Shown here: positions 16,506 to 26,200 of the stretch, piece by piece
Position numbering within the stretch: the first letter of the stretch is position 1
How the letters are laid out: the number at the start of each line of letters is the position of its first letter
NCBI RefSeq assembly: GCF_026343115.1
Contig: NZ_JAPEMC010000001.1
Span: 5,745,001-5,809,000 of the forward strand
Direction of reading: 5' to 3'
DNA length: 64,000 nt
DNA from: Streptomyces sp. NBC_00102
Lineage (GTDB): Bacteria > Actinomycetota > Actinomycetes > Streptomycetales > Streptomycetaceae
Made by a program: the position numbers and the translations under genes
The notes under the pieces: generated by a model
What the model saw: only the letters and a program-made list of their open reading frames with translations
Database searches by the model: none
Told to the model about the DNA's origin: nothing

Positions 16506-17749
16506 GCACCCCACTCGCCGAAGTGCTGGACGGGCAGCGTGCGGCGGAACTGCGCAAGGCCGCCCGCGCCCTGCTGAAACGCCCGCTGCTGCTCGCGGGC
16601 GGGGCGGACGCGGACGAGTTCCGCCTCGTCCGGCGGCACGCCTCCGACCTGCGCGAATGGTTCGACCGCAACACCGGCTGGTCTCTCCAGGTCGACGCCG
16701 GGACGGCCCGGCTGGGCAAGGTCCCGGCCCACCTCGCCGATGCCACCCACCCCGCCCGCGAGGCGACGCGCACGGCCGCCCCGTTCACCCGCCGCCGGTA
16801 CGTGCTGCTCTGCCTCGCCCTCTCCGTGCTCGAACGCGGCGAGGCGCAGATCGCCCTCGGCCGCCTCGCCGACCAGGTCGTCCTGGATGCCGCCGACCCC
16901 CAACTGGCCGCCACGGAAATCCGGTTCACGCTGGACCGCCGCGACGAGCGGCTCGACCTGGCCGCCGTCGTACGGCTCCTGCTCGGCCTCGGAGTGCTGC
17001 GCCGGGTCGCGGGCGACGAGGACGCGTACGTCAGCGGGGCGGGAGACGTCCTGTACGACGTCGAACGGCGGGTGCTCGCCGGACTGCTCGCTTCCCGGCG
17101 CGGCCCGTCCACGGTCCTGGCCGCGACGTGGGAGGAGCGGCTCACCGAGCTCACCGCCGAGACGGCCCTCGACAGTGAGGAACTGCGCTTCCGCGCGATG
17201 CGCCGCTCACTGACCCGCCGGCTGCTGGACGACCCTGTGCTGTACTACGACGAGTTGACCGATACCGAGCTGGGTTACCTCACCCGCCAGCGGGGCTTCC
17301 TCACCGCGCGCATCACCGAACTGACGGGGCTGGTGGCCGAGGTGAGGGCCGAGGGAATCGCCATGGTCGACCCCGACGACGACCTCACCGACCTCCGCAT
17401 GCCCGAATCGGGGACCCGCGGCCACATCACCCTGCTCCTCGCCGAGTACCTCACCGCCACCGGGCGCCCGGTCGTCCCCGTGGCCGATCTCGAACTCCGC
17501 GTCGCCGAACTCGCCGTGCAGCACGGCGGTTTCTGGTCCAAATCCGCGCGGGAGCCGGGGGCGGAGGGCGAACTCGTGGAGCAGGCCGTCACCCGGCTCG
17601 CCTCCCTGGGGCTGGTGTCCCGAACTCCCGAAGGCGTCGTGCCGCGCCCGGCGCTCGCCCGGTACGCGGTCGGCGAGACCGTCGTCCTCGAACCCCGCAC
17701 GGCGGGCGCCGCCCCGGTGCCCGCCCAGCGAAAGGCCCACCCGTGCTGA
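16502..17749 (+). CDS. jetB: Wadjet type I subunit JetB (DUF2398/TIGR02678)
   Basis: A 415-residue protein of the DUF2398 family, the MukE/MksE-like winged-helix partner of JetA. Family-like stretches include ARALLKRPLLLAGGADADEF, VRRHASDLREWFDRNTGWSL and RRSLTRRLLDDPVLYYDELT. The ATG overlaps the jetA stop by four bases. The last seven bases overlap the jetC start. No truncation or frameshift is seen, so this subunit should be functional. Confidence 0.93.
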   Translation: MSTPLAEVLDGQRAAELRKAARALLKRPLLLAGGADADEFRLVRRHASDLREWFDRNTGWSLQVDAGTARLGKVPAHLADATHPAREATRTAAPFTRRRYVLLCLALSVLERGEAQIALGRLADQVVLDAADPQLAATEIRFTLDRRDERLDLAAVVRLLLGLGVLRRVAGDEDAYVSGAGDVLYDVERRVLAGLLASRRGPSTVLAATWEERLTELTAETALDSEELRFRAMRRSLTRRLLDDPVLYYDELTDTELGYLTRQRGFLTARITELTGLVAEVRAEGIAMVDPDDDLTDLRMPESGTRGHITLLLAEYLTATGRPVVPVADLELRVAELAVQHGGFWSKSAREPGAEGELVEQAVTRLASLGLVSRTPEGVVPRPALARYAVGETVVLEPRTAGAAPVPAQRKAHPC

Positions 17750-20700
17750 CCTCCCGTGCCGCCCTTCCCGCCCCCGCGAGAAACCGCTGGCAGCCCCTGC
17801 GGATCGGCCTCGTCGACCTCTTCCACTACGACGTCGAGGAGTTCCACTTCCGCGACGGCCGGCTGCTGCTGCGCGGGAACAACGGCACCGGCAAGTCCAA
17901 GGTGCTCGCCCTGACCCTCCCCTTCCTCCTCGACGGGGACCTCGCCGCGCGCCGGGTGGAACCCGACGGGGACGCGGGGAAGAGGATGGAGTGGAATCTG
18001 CTGCTCGGCGGCGAACACCCGCACGCGGAACGGCTCGGCTACACCTGGGTGGAGTTCGGCCGCCTCGACGAGGTGACCGGCGAGGAGCAGTTCCGCACGC
18101 TCCTGTGCGGGCTCAAGGCCGTCAGCGGACGGGGCATCGCCCGGCACTGGTGGGCGGTGACCGCCCAGCGGATCGACCACGCGCCGGCCGCGGCGCGGTC
18201 GGCCGGGGCGCTCAGCCTGCTCGACGCCACCGGTACGGTGCTCTCCCGGGACCGGCTCATCGAGGCGGTCGCCGGACACGGGATGGTCTACGACCAGGCC
18301 AAGACCTACCGCCGGGCCGTCGACGAGGCGCTGTTCGGACTCGGTGAGCAGCGCTACGCCGCCCTGGTGGACCTGCTCATCCAGCTGCGCCAGCCCCAAC
18401 TGTCCAAACGGCCCAGCGAGGCCGCCCTCTCCCGGGCCCTCACCGAGGCGCTCCCGCCGATGGACCAGGCCGTGATCGCGGACGTGGCCGAGGCATTCCG
18501 CTCCCTGGACGAGGAGAAGGAGGAACTGCTCGCGGCCGGCGCGGCCGAGCGGGCCGCCTCCGCGTTCCTCGACCACTACCGGCGTTACGCGCGCGTCGCC
18601 ACCCGCCGCCGCGCACGCCTGCCGCGTACCGAGCACTCGAAGTACGAGCACCTGCTGCGCGACCTGGCCGAGGCGCAGGCGGCCAAGGCCGCGGCCGAGG
18701 AGGACCGGGCGGGGGCCGACGAGCGGCTCGCCGGACTCGCCGAGACACGGGCGAGACTGCTGGCCGTCGACGCGGCCCTGCGGGAGGGCCCGGAGATGCG
18801 GAGCGCCCACGAACTGGAGCGGGCGGCCCAGTCGTTGGAGCGCTCGGAACAGGACGGCCGGCGGGCCCGGGAGGACCGGGAAGCGGCGGCACGGCAGCAC
18901 ACGCGGGCGACGGAACGCCTCGGGGCGGCGGAGAACCGGCTTCGGGCCGCCCGCCAGGCAGCCGAGGACACGTCGCGTCTCGCGCGGGAGACGGCCCGGA
19001 CGGCCCGGCTGGAGCTGCCCGGGGACGAGGGGACGGCGGTCGCCGAACTGCGGGCCGCGGTGTCCGTGGCCACCGACCGCCGGCACCGCACCCTCACGCA
19101 CGTGGAGCGGCTCGCGGACGGTGCCGAGGCGGCGTCGGCGGAGCGCCGGGCCGCCGCGCTGCGGCTCGACGAGACGGAGACCGACCTGGCGCACGCGACC
19201 GAGGCGCAGGACAGGGCGGACGGGACCGTATCGGCCGCGGGCGCCGACCTGGTGGACGCCGTACGCGAACGCATGCGCCAGTGCGAGGAGTTGATGTTCG
19301 ACGACCCTGCCGGGCTGCTGGACGGGCTGCAGGAGTGGGTCCGGCACCAGGACGGGCCCTACCCGGCCCGGCGGCACTTCGCGCAGGCGCACACCGTCAC
19401 GGCGGCGGCACTCGCCGGCCGGGCCGCGGAATCGGCGCAGCGCGCGGCGGCCCTGGCGGACCGGGTACGGGACGCCGAGCGGGAGCTCGCGGAGCTGGAG
19501 ACCGGTGGCCGCCGGGGACCGCAGGCCCCGTACACCCGGACCCCCGGCCTGCGCGCCCACGCGCCCGGAGCCCCGCTGTGGCGGCTGGTCGACTTCCGGG
19601 ACGAGGTCGCGGAACACGAGCGGGCCGGGCTGGAGGCGGCCCTGGAAGCGGCCGGGCTGCTGGACGCGTGGGTGCACCCAACCGGTGCGGCCCTGGCGGC
19701 GGACGGGCACGACGTACTCCTCGACCCGCGCCGGGGCCCGGTCGACGGGCCGGCGCTCGCCGACGTGCTGCGCCCGGCGGTCGACCGGGGTGACGCCCGG
19801 GCCGCCCAGGTGGGTGAGGAGGAGGTGGGCCGTCTTCTCGGGGCGGTCGGCCTCGGTACGCACCGGGGTTCGGGCACCGAGCCGTCCGGGGACACCTGGG
19901 TGGCGCCGGACGGACGGTACCGCGTCGGTGTGCTCAGCGGCCGGTGGGCCAAGCCCACTGCCGAGTACATCGGCGAGGGAGCCCGGGAGGCCGCTCGGCG
20001 CACCCGCGTCGTCGCCCTGCGCGCCGAGCTCTCCCTCCTCCAGGGGGAGGCGGCGTCCGAGGCCGCGCACGCGCGGGCTCTGGCGGCCCGTCGCAGCGCC
20101 CTCGACGCCGAGTTGGACAAGGTGCCCGACGAGGGGCCGCTGACCCGGGCGCATGCCGACGCGGCGTCTGCCGCCGATGCCGCGCGCCGGATCAGGGCCC
20201 GTCGGGACGAACGGGCCGACGACCTGGTGAGCGCGGTCGAACGGTCGGAGCGGGCGAGCGCCGAACTCCACGAAACCGCCGCCGATCTGGGGCTGCCTCC
20301 GGACCGGCCGGCGCTGGCCGTCGTACGGCGGGCCCTGGTCGAACTCGCAGCCGTTCTGGCCGCGCTCTGGCCCGCGCTGCGCGAGCGGACGGAAGCGGAC
20401 CGGCAGGCGCGGGAGGAGCGGGAGGAAGCCGACCGGGCGGGGGAGCGAGCCGCCGAACTGGCCCTGCGCGCCGAGGAAGCGGCGCTGGAGACGGCAGCCG
20501 CGGACGAGCGGCTGGCGACGCTGCGTTCGACCGTGGGCGAGGCCGTCGCCGCGTTGGAGCGGCGGCTCGCCGAGACCGCGGAGGCCCTTCGCGGGTGCTC
20601 GGCCGATCAGCGGTCGACCCAGGAACGCCGTGCTGTGGCGGACCGTCGGGTCGGCCGCGCCGAAGGCGGGATCGAGCAGCTGGAGAAGTCGGTCACCGAC

Positions 20701-21927
20701 GCCGTGGCCGCGCGTGCCGAGGCCGTGGCGGCGCTCCAGCGCTTCACCACCACCGGGCTGATCGCCGTCGCCCTCCCCGGACTGGACGTACCGGATGCCG
20801 GGGACGCCCCGTGGGCGGCGACTCCGGCCATCGCCCTGGCACGCTCCCTCGAAGCGGAGCTGTCGAAGACCGACGACTCGGAGGCTGCCTGGGAGCGCGT
20901 GCAGCGACGGCTCAGCGAGGAGCACAAGACGCTCCAGGACGCCCTGTCCCGGCACGGCCACAGCGCTTCCGCCCGGATGGTCGAGGACGGAATGGTCGTC
21001 GACATCGTCTACCAGGGCCGGCAGCGGGCCGTACCCGAACTCGCGGAGGCCCTCGCGGTCGAGGTCGCCGAACTCACCCGCATCCTCTCGGCACATGAAC
21101 GCGAGATCCTCGAAGCCCACCTCGTCACCGAGGTCGCGGGCACCCTCCAGGAGCTGATCGCCACGGCGGAACGGCAGGTGCGGGCCATGAACGCCGAGCT
21201 GCAGGACCGTCCCACCTCCACCGGCATGACCCTGCGCCTGGTGTGGCGGGCGTCCCGCAAGGCCCCCGCAGGCCTCGCCCAGGCCCGTGGCCGACTGCTC
21301 CAGACCGCCGACGCGTGGACCCCCGAGGACCGGACGGCGGTCGGGGAGTTCCTGCAGACGCAGATCGCCCGGCAGCAGACCGAGGACGCGGCCGGCAGCT
21401 GGCTGGAACACCTCACGGCGGCCCTCGACTACCGCTCCTGGCACGAGTTCGCCGTGGAGCGCCGGCAGCACGGCCGCTGGGTTCCCGCCACCGGTCCGGC
21501 GTCCGGAGGCGAACGCGTCCTGGCGGTCTCCGTACCCCTGTTCGCCGCGGCCTCCTCGCACTACGCGAGTGCGGCCAGCCCGTACGCGCCACGCCTGGTC
21601 ACCCTGGACGAGGCGTTCGCGGGTGTCGACGACGACTCGCGGGCCAAGTGCCTCGGGCTCCTGCACGCCTTCGACCTGGACGTGGTCATGACCAGCGAAC
21701 GGGAGTGGGCCTGCTACCCGCAGGTGCCGGGCATCGCCATCGCCCAGCTCTCCCGCGTCGACGAGGTGGCCGCCGTCCTGGTCACCCGCTGGGAATGGGA
21801 CGGCACGGCCCGCACCCGTCACGAGGACCCCCTGCGAGCGACGGACCCGGGCGTGAAGGACCCGGGCGCGACGGACCCGGGCGCGACGGACCCGGGCGCG
21901 ACGGACCCGGAGCCGCAGTGGGCGTGA
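17743..21927 (+). CDS. jetC: Wadjet type I SMC-like ATPase JetC (TIGR02680)
   Basis: A 1394-residue SMC/MukB-type ATPase, the motor that extrudes DNA loops in Wadjet. The Walker A is GNNGTGKS (residues 45-52). Long Ala/Glu/Arg-rich coiled coils fill roughly 240-560 and 760-1020, around a central hinge-like region. The C-terminal head has the signature SGGERVLAV (from S1254) and Walker B LVTLDEAFAGVD with catalytic D1289/E1290, so the ATPase appears intact. The start is GTG at 17743, inside the jetB end. The last 30 residues are an unusual tail of repeated GATDP units. Confidence 0.94.
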   Translation: MLTSRAALPAPARNRWQPLRIGLVDLFHYDVEEFHFRDGRLLLRGNNGTGKSKVLALTLPFLLDGDLAARRVEPDGDAGKRMEWNLLLGGEHPHAERLGYTWVEFGRLDEVTGEEQFRTLLCGLKAVSGRGIARHWWAVTAQRIDHAPAAARSAGALSLLDATGTVLSRDRLIEAVAGHGMVYDQAKTYRRAVDEALFGLGEQRYAALVDLLIQLRQPQLSKRPSEAALSRALTEALPPMDQAVIADVAEAFRSLDEEKEELLAAGAAERAASAFLDHYRRYARVATRRRARLPRTEHSKYEHLLRDLAEAQAAKAAAEEDRAGADERLAGLAETRARLLAVDAALREGPEMRSAHELERAAQSLERSEQDGRRAREDREAAARQHTRATERLGAAENRLRAARQAAEDTSRLARETARTARLELPGDEGTAVAELRAAVSVATDRRHRTLTHVERLADGAEAASAERRAAALRLDETETDLAHATEAQDRADGTVSAAGADLVDAVRERMRQCEELMFDDPAGLLDGLQEWVRHQDGPYPARRHFAQAHTVTAAALAGRAAESAQRAAALADRVRDAERELAELETGGRRGPQAPYTRTPGLRAHAPGAPLWRLVDFRDEVAEHERAGLEAALEAAGLLDAWVHPTGAALAADGHDVLLDPRRGPVDGPALADVLRPAVDRGDARAAQVGEEEVGRLLGAVGLGTHRGSGTEPSGDTWVAPDGRYRVGVLSGRWAKPTAEYIGEGAREAARRTRVVALRAELSLLQGEAASEAAHARALAARRSALDAELDKVPDEGPLTRAHADAASAADAARRIRARRDERADDLVSAVERSERASAELHETAADLGLPPDRPALAVVRRALVELAAVLAALWPALRERTEADRQAREEREEADRAGERAAELALRAEEAALETAAADERLATLRSTVGEAVAALERRLAETAEALRGCSADQRSTQERRAVADRRVGRAEGGIEQLEKSVTDAVAARAEAVAALQRFTTTGLIAVALPGLDVPDAGDAPWAATPAIALARSLEAELSKTDDSEAAWERVQRRLSEEHKTLQDALSRHGHSASARMVEDGMVVDIVYQGRQRAVPELAEALAVEVAELTRILSAHEREILEAHLVTEVAGTLQELIATAERQVRAMNAELQDRPTSTGMTLRLVWRASRKAPAGLAQARGRLLQTADAWTPEDRTAVGEFLQTQIARQQTEDAAGSWLEHLTAALDYRSWHEFAVERRQHGRWVPATGPASGGERVLAVSVPLFAAASSHYASAASPYAPRLVTLDEAFAGVDDDSRAKCLGLLHAFDLDVVMTSEREWACYPQVPGIAIAQLSRVDEVAAVLVTRWEWDGTARTRHEDPLRATDPGVKDPGATDPGATDPGATDPEPQWA

Positions 21928-23237
21928 ACGGCACGCCCGCCGACGAGGCGCGCCTGCGCCGGCTCCTCGGCGGGCCCGACCTGGCCTGGCTGCTGGAGCG
22001 GGTACGCCGTCGGCTGGAGCGGGGCCGGCCGCTCACCGGACCGGTCTCCCTCGCCGCGCCCACACCCGCCCAACGGGAAGCGGCCGAGAGGCTGTTGGGC
22101 AGAGCCCCGGGCGGCGGAAAGGTGCTGACGGTCCGGCTCGACGCCGTGGACGCCCTACTGATCGGCTCGGGCGCCGGCCCCGAGGGGTTGGCCGCGGCCG
22201 TGACCACGCTCACCGGGCCGGTCGTCCTCCTCGAAGAGGTCCGCCGGAGCGAGGACCGTGCCTGGCGGGAGGCGTACGCCCCGCTCGCCACGCTGGCCGG
22301 AGCCGCCACGCCCGCCGTTGCCGCCGGGGAGGTTCGGCGCCTCGCGGAGTGGGCCGCCCGGGTGCGCGACGACGGCCTGGTCCGCCGCCTCGCCCGTACG
22401 CCGGAAGCCGCCCGGCCGCTCCTCGATCAGGCGGTACGCGTCCTTGGCGCACTGCCCGCCGAGCCGCCGCGCTCCCTGTCCGTGTTCGCCGCCGAACTCC
22501 TCGGGAGCGCCCATGCGTTGGACGACGGTACACCCCTGTCGACCCTCTGCCTCTCCGGCATCCGCGCCCTCACCGGGCATCCGGACGGGACGGGCGCGGC
22601 CTGGCGGCGGGCCGCCTGGGCCTCCGCCGGCCTGCTCCGCGACGACGTCTCCTCCACGGTCCTCACCCTCAACCTCCGCGGCACCCCCGCGCTGGACTGG
22701 ATGGCCGACCTGGGCGACCCGTGCGTCCTCACCCTGCGCCAACTGGCCCACCGTCCGCCCCTGATCACCCCACCGGTGGTCCACGTCTGCGAGAACCCCG
22801 CCGTCCTCTCCGCCGCCGCGGACACCCACGGCCCGGGCGCGCTGCCGCTCGTCTGCCTGCAGGGCCAGCCCTCGGCCGCCGCCCTCGCCCTCCTCGCGCA
22901 CCTCCACGAACTTGGCGCGGTCTTCCGCTACCACGGCGACTTCGACTGGGGCGGCCTGCGCATCGCCACGACGCTGCTCGGGCGGGTGCCGTGGCAGCCC
23001 TGGCGGTACTCGGCGGCCGACTACCGGGCCGCGGTGGCCGCTTCCGGTGCCGATGCCGAAAACGGTGCCGCTCTCCGGCCGCTGACCGGAGCAGCCGCCC
23101 CCTCGCCGTGGGACCCGGATCTGGCGCTCGCGCTGGCCGAACACGGCGTGCGGGTGGAGGAAGAGGCGGTGCTGGAAACGCTGTTGGCGGACCTCGCGGG
23201 TGAGCGGTCGGAGGGTGTGGCCCCGGATGGCGGGTGA
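21924..23237 (+). CDS. jetD: Wadjet type I nuclease JetD (DUF3323/DUF2399, Toprim)
   Basis: A 437-residue protein of the TIGR02679 family. An N-terminal DUF3323-like half precedes a DUF2399 Toprim-like half. The metal-binding residues are visible: the conserved Glu in VHVCENPAV (E290) and the DxD in YHGDFDWGG (D339/D341), the same fold as topoisomerase VI A. In Wadjet, JetD cuts the plasmid that the JetABC motor has reeled in. GTG at 21924 overlaps the jetC stop (GTGA); GTG at 21918 is the alternative. The 3' end faces the CHAT gene 33 bases away. Confidence 0.93.
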   Translation: MNGTPADEARLRRLLGGPDLAWLLERVRRRLERGRPLTGPVSLAAPTPAQREAAERLLGRAPGGGKVLTVRLDAVDALLIGSGAGPEGLAAAVTTLTGPVVLLEEVRRSEDRAWREAYAPLATLAGAATPAVAAGEVRRLAEWAARVRDDGLVRRLARTPEAARPLLDQAVRVLGALPAEPPRSLSVFAAELLGSAHALDDGTPLSTLCLSGIRALTGHPDGTGAAWRRAAWASAGLLRDDVSSTVLTLNLRGTPALDWMADLGDPCVLTLRQLAHRPPLITPPVVHVCENPAVLSAAADTHGPGALPLVCLQGQPSAAALALLAHLHELGAVFRYHGDFDWGGLRIATTLLGRVPWQPWRYSAADYRAAVAASGADAENGAALRPLTGAAAPSPWDPDLALALAEHGVRVEEEAVLETLLADLAGERSEGVAPDGG

Positions 23238-23270
23238 GGGCGATCTGTAGAGGACCCGCGGGCCTCGCCG

Positions 23271-26200
23271 TCAGGGACCAGCATGCACCTGGCACGCCCA
23301 CAGACTGGGTGTCCGGGGATAGGTGTCGCGCAGGGTGTGTACGGCGCGGTGCAGGGCCTCGGCCGTGCGAGCGACGTCGAGGGTGCCGTCGCCCCTGTTC
23401 AGGGAGGAGTACACGCTGAGCGCGACGTCCGCCCCGATGGCGTCGTCGACGTGCCACAGCGAGCCGACGACGTGGGGGAAGCCGGCGATCTGGAAGGCGC
23501 TGACGATGTGGACCGCCTCGTCGGCGAGTTCGGGGCTGGTTTGCAGGGTGGCGCACGCCGACAGGTAGGCGAGCCGCACCGTCGGTAGTCGTAGCCGGGC
23601 CAAGTCCCGCACTGTCAAGGGGTGTTCGTCGTGGTCATGCAGGACGAGCCGGCTGTCGGAGGCCCGCTTTGGGCCGCCCAGGGCGTGGCAGGCGAAATGG
23701 GCGTAGGCGTGGCCGTGCAGCGCCGAGACGACCGCGGAGTGGGTGGCGGAGCCGTCCGCCAGCAGGGTGGCCCGGGGGATCAGGCGGGTCAGGTGCTCGG
23801 CCTCGCGTCGGGCGCCGGGGAGCGGGGCCTGCCCGGCGGCCCGCGCGACGCTGACGACGAGGGTCCCGGTGCCGGCGGGGCGGGCGGCACGCAGACGGGC
23901 GTGGTGCAGGGCCCGCAAGGTCGGCGTGTACGAGGAGACCACCCGGTCCAGCGCGCCAGGAGAGGCGTCCGCGGGTGCAGCCGCGTGCAGCGGCAGGGTG
24001 CCCAGGAGGCCGCCCGGAGACCACCACACCCGGGCGGTACCGGGGAGCCGTTCGAGGACCGGGCCGGTGACCGCCCGCCACAGCCAGGCGAGGGTGTCGC
24101 GGACGTCCTGCTGCGCCTTCCGGGACTGCTTGCGCGAGGTCTCCGGTGCCTCGATCCGGAGCAGCGCGCTCTCGAAGGCTTTCCGGCGCTTCGCCGTCGT
24201 GCGCGGGTCGAGGTCCGGGAGCGGTACGGCCTCGATGGCGCGCTCGGTGACGATCAATGCGTCACTGCCGTACGGGGAGACGTTGACCAGGACCACCGGA
24301 CCCGCGGCGGCGGTGGCGCGCAGCTCGCTCTCGTCCCAGTCCCGTACCGGCCGCAGCAGCTCCAGTCCGGGGTGTTCGGTGCGGATCGTGGCGGTGAGGT
24401 CGTGCCACGCGGCGGCCAGCCGCTGCCGCTCGTCGGCGCCGGTGCCGGTGCCGGTGGGACCGGACGGTTCCTCCGACAGGAACCCGTCGCTGCCCGTCGC
24501 CGTGTCGAGGGCCGCCCGGAGCTCCTCGAAGCGGTCCGCGAGGTCCGGTTCCGCTTCCCGGAGCCGGGTCAGATCGCTGTCGGCGTCGAAGGTGTGGGAG
24601 AGGATCACACCCCTCGCCTGTTCGAGCAGCCCGACCGCGAGACCGGGCTGTCCGCAGCGCACCGCGCAGGCCGCGGCGGCGGCGCCCAGCCCGACCCGAC
24701 GACTCAGCTGGAACTCCTGGTCGGCGCGGACGAGATGGCGGGGCGCCACGGAGTGGAGGAGGTCGACCGCCACGACGTGACCGTCCAAGGCGCCGGCCCA
24801 GTCACCCGCCTCCGCGCGGGCCTCGCCCCAAGCCTGTGCGGCGGCCAGGCGCTGGGCCGGTGGGCACTGCTGCTCAAGAGCCGCCTGCCTGAAGTGCTCG
24901 GCGGCTTCGGCCAGTGCCTCCTTCCCGGGGCGTCGCCGGAGGCCCGTGAAGCACAGGGCGTTGCCCAGATTCATCAGGCGCTGGGTGCGTGTGGGGTGGT
25001 CGGCGGCGGTTGCGTCGAGGGCCCTGCGAAACAGCGCGACCACCTCCGCCCGGGCCGACGACGACACCAGGGCGAAGGGGCTCAGAAGCCGGGCGTCCGC
25101 GGCCACCGTGAGGGCACCGGCCAGGTGTGGCGAGCCCGGGGGAAGTGTGGCGACCGCCGTGTCCGCCAGTCGGCGGGCCTCACGCGCCTCGGCCACCTCG
25201 TCGCGTCGCCTGCCCCGTGCTATGCGGTGCAGGAGCGCCACGGCGAGGTTGAGGCGGCGCCGGGGCAGCATCGGGTCGTCCTCCGGGGTGAGGGCGAGCG
25301 CCTGTCTCAGGAGCCGTACCGCCTCGTCGAGCCGGGCAGCCGGCCCGGGGAGCCGTTCGAGGCCCGACGCGAGTCCCATTCCCAGGGAGCTCAGTGCGCT
25401 CGCCCGGTTCGCGGGTCCCCCGTCGGGGAGTTCGGCGGCCCGGCGTCGGCACTCCTGGAACTCCCGCAGGTCGGCGCCGTCCTCGGTGAGCTGGTGCCGC
25501 AGGCTCAACGCGACACTGAGATTGAGCAGCCGCGGTCCCAGTGACCCGTGTCCTTCGCGGGTGAGCGCCACGGACTCGCGGTGCGCGGTCACGGCCTCGT
25601 TCAACTGGGCCGGATCTCCCGAGTGCTGGTAGCTGGCCATCAACACGAGGCCGAGGTCGTCCAGTGCCGTGGGGCGGTCCGGATGGGCCGGAGGCATGAG
25701 GGACTCGGCCCGCCGCAGCCGGCGCAACGCCTCTTCCAGATCCGCCTTGTTCGCCCTCGGGTCACGCATGTAGCGGTTGAACAGCGCCATCGCGGGGGCG
25801 AGAAGCGGAAGTTGTGGTCCGTCCGGCCCTTCCGGCGAGTCGAGGGGCTGGTCGACGAGGCCGAGCGCCGCGACGAGATCGGCCCGGGAGCCGGTCGCGA
25901 CGGACCGGGCACGCAGCGCGTTGCTCAGCGAGTTGCGAAGGACGGCGACCAGCTCGGGACTGCCGGCCGCCTCCAACGCCCCAGTGAACACCGCGATCGC
26001 CTCGTCCAGATCTTCCGTGCGGCCGACGTGCTGCGCCCGGAGGACGAGTGCCATGCCCAAGTCGTATCCGGCCCTGCCGGGTTGCTCCGGACGGGCGTCG
26101 ACGGCCCGGCGGCACAGCGCCACCACCTCGTCGCACTCCTCGGACGTCGCGCCCGCCACCTGGTACATCAGGAGCAGCGCCTTCCCCAGAGCGCCGAGGC

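Noticed and set aside
17275..21822. A 1515-codon open frame on the minus strand
   Set aside because: It lies opposite jetB and jetC, is dominated by Gly, Arg and Pro, shows no domain, and is the usual antisense shadow of a GC-rich gene.
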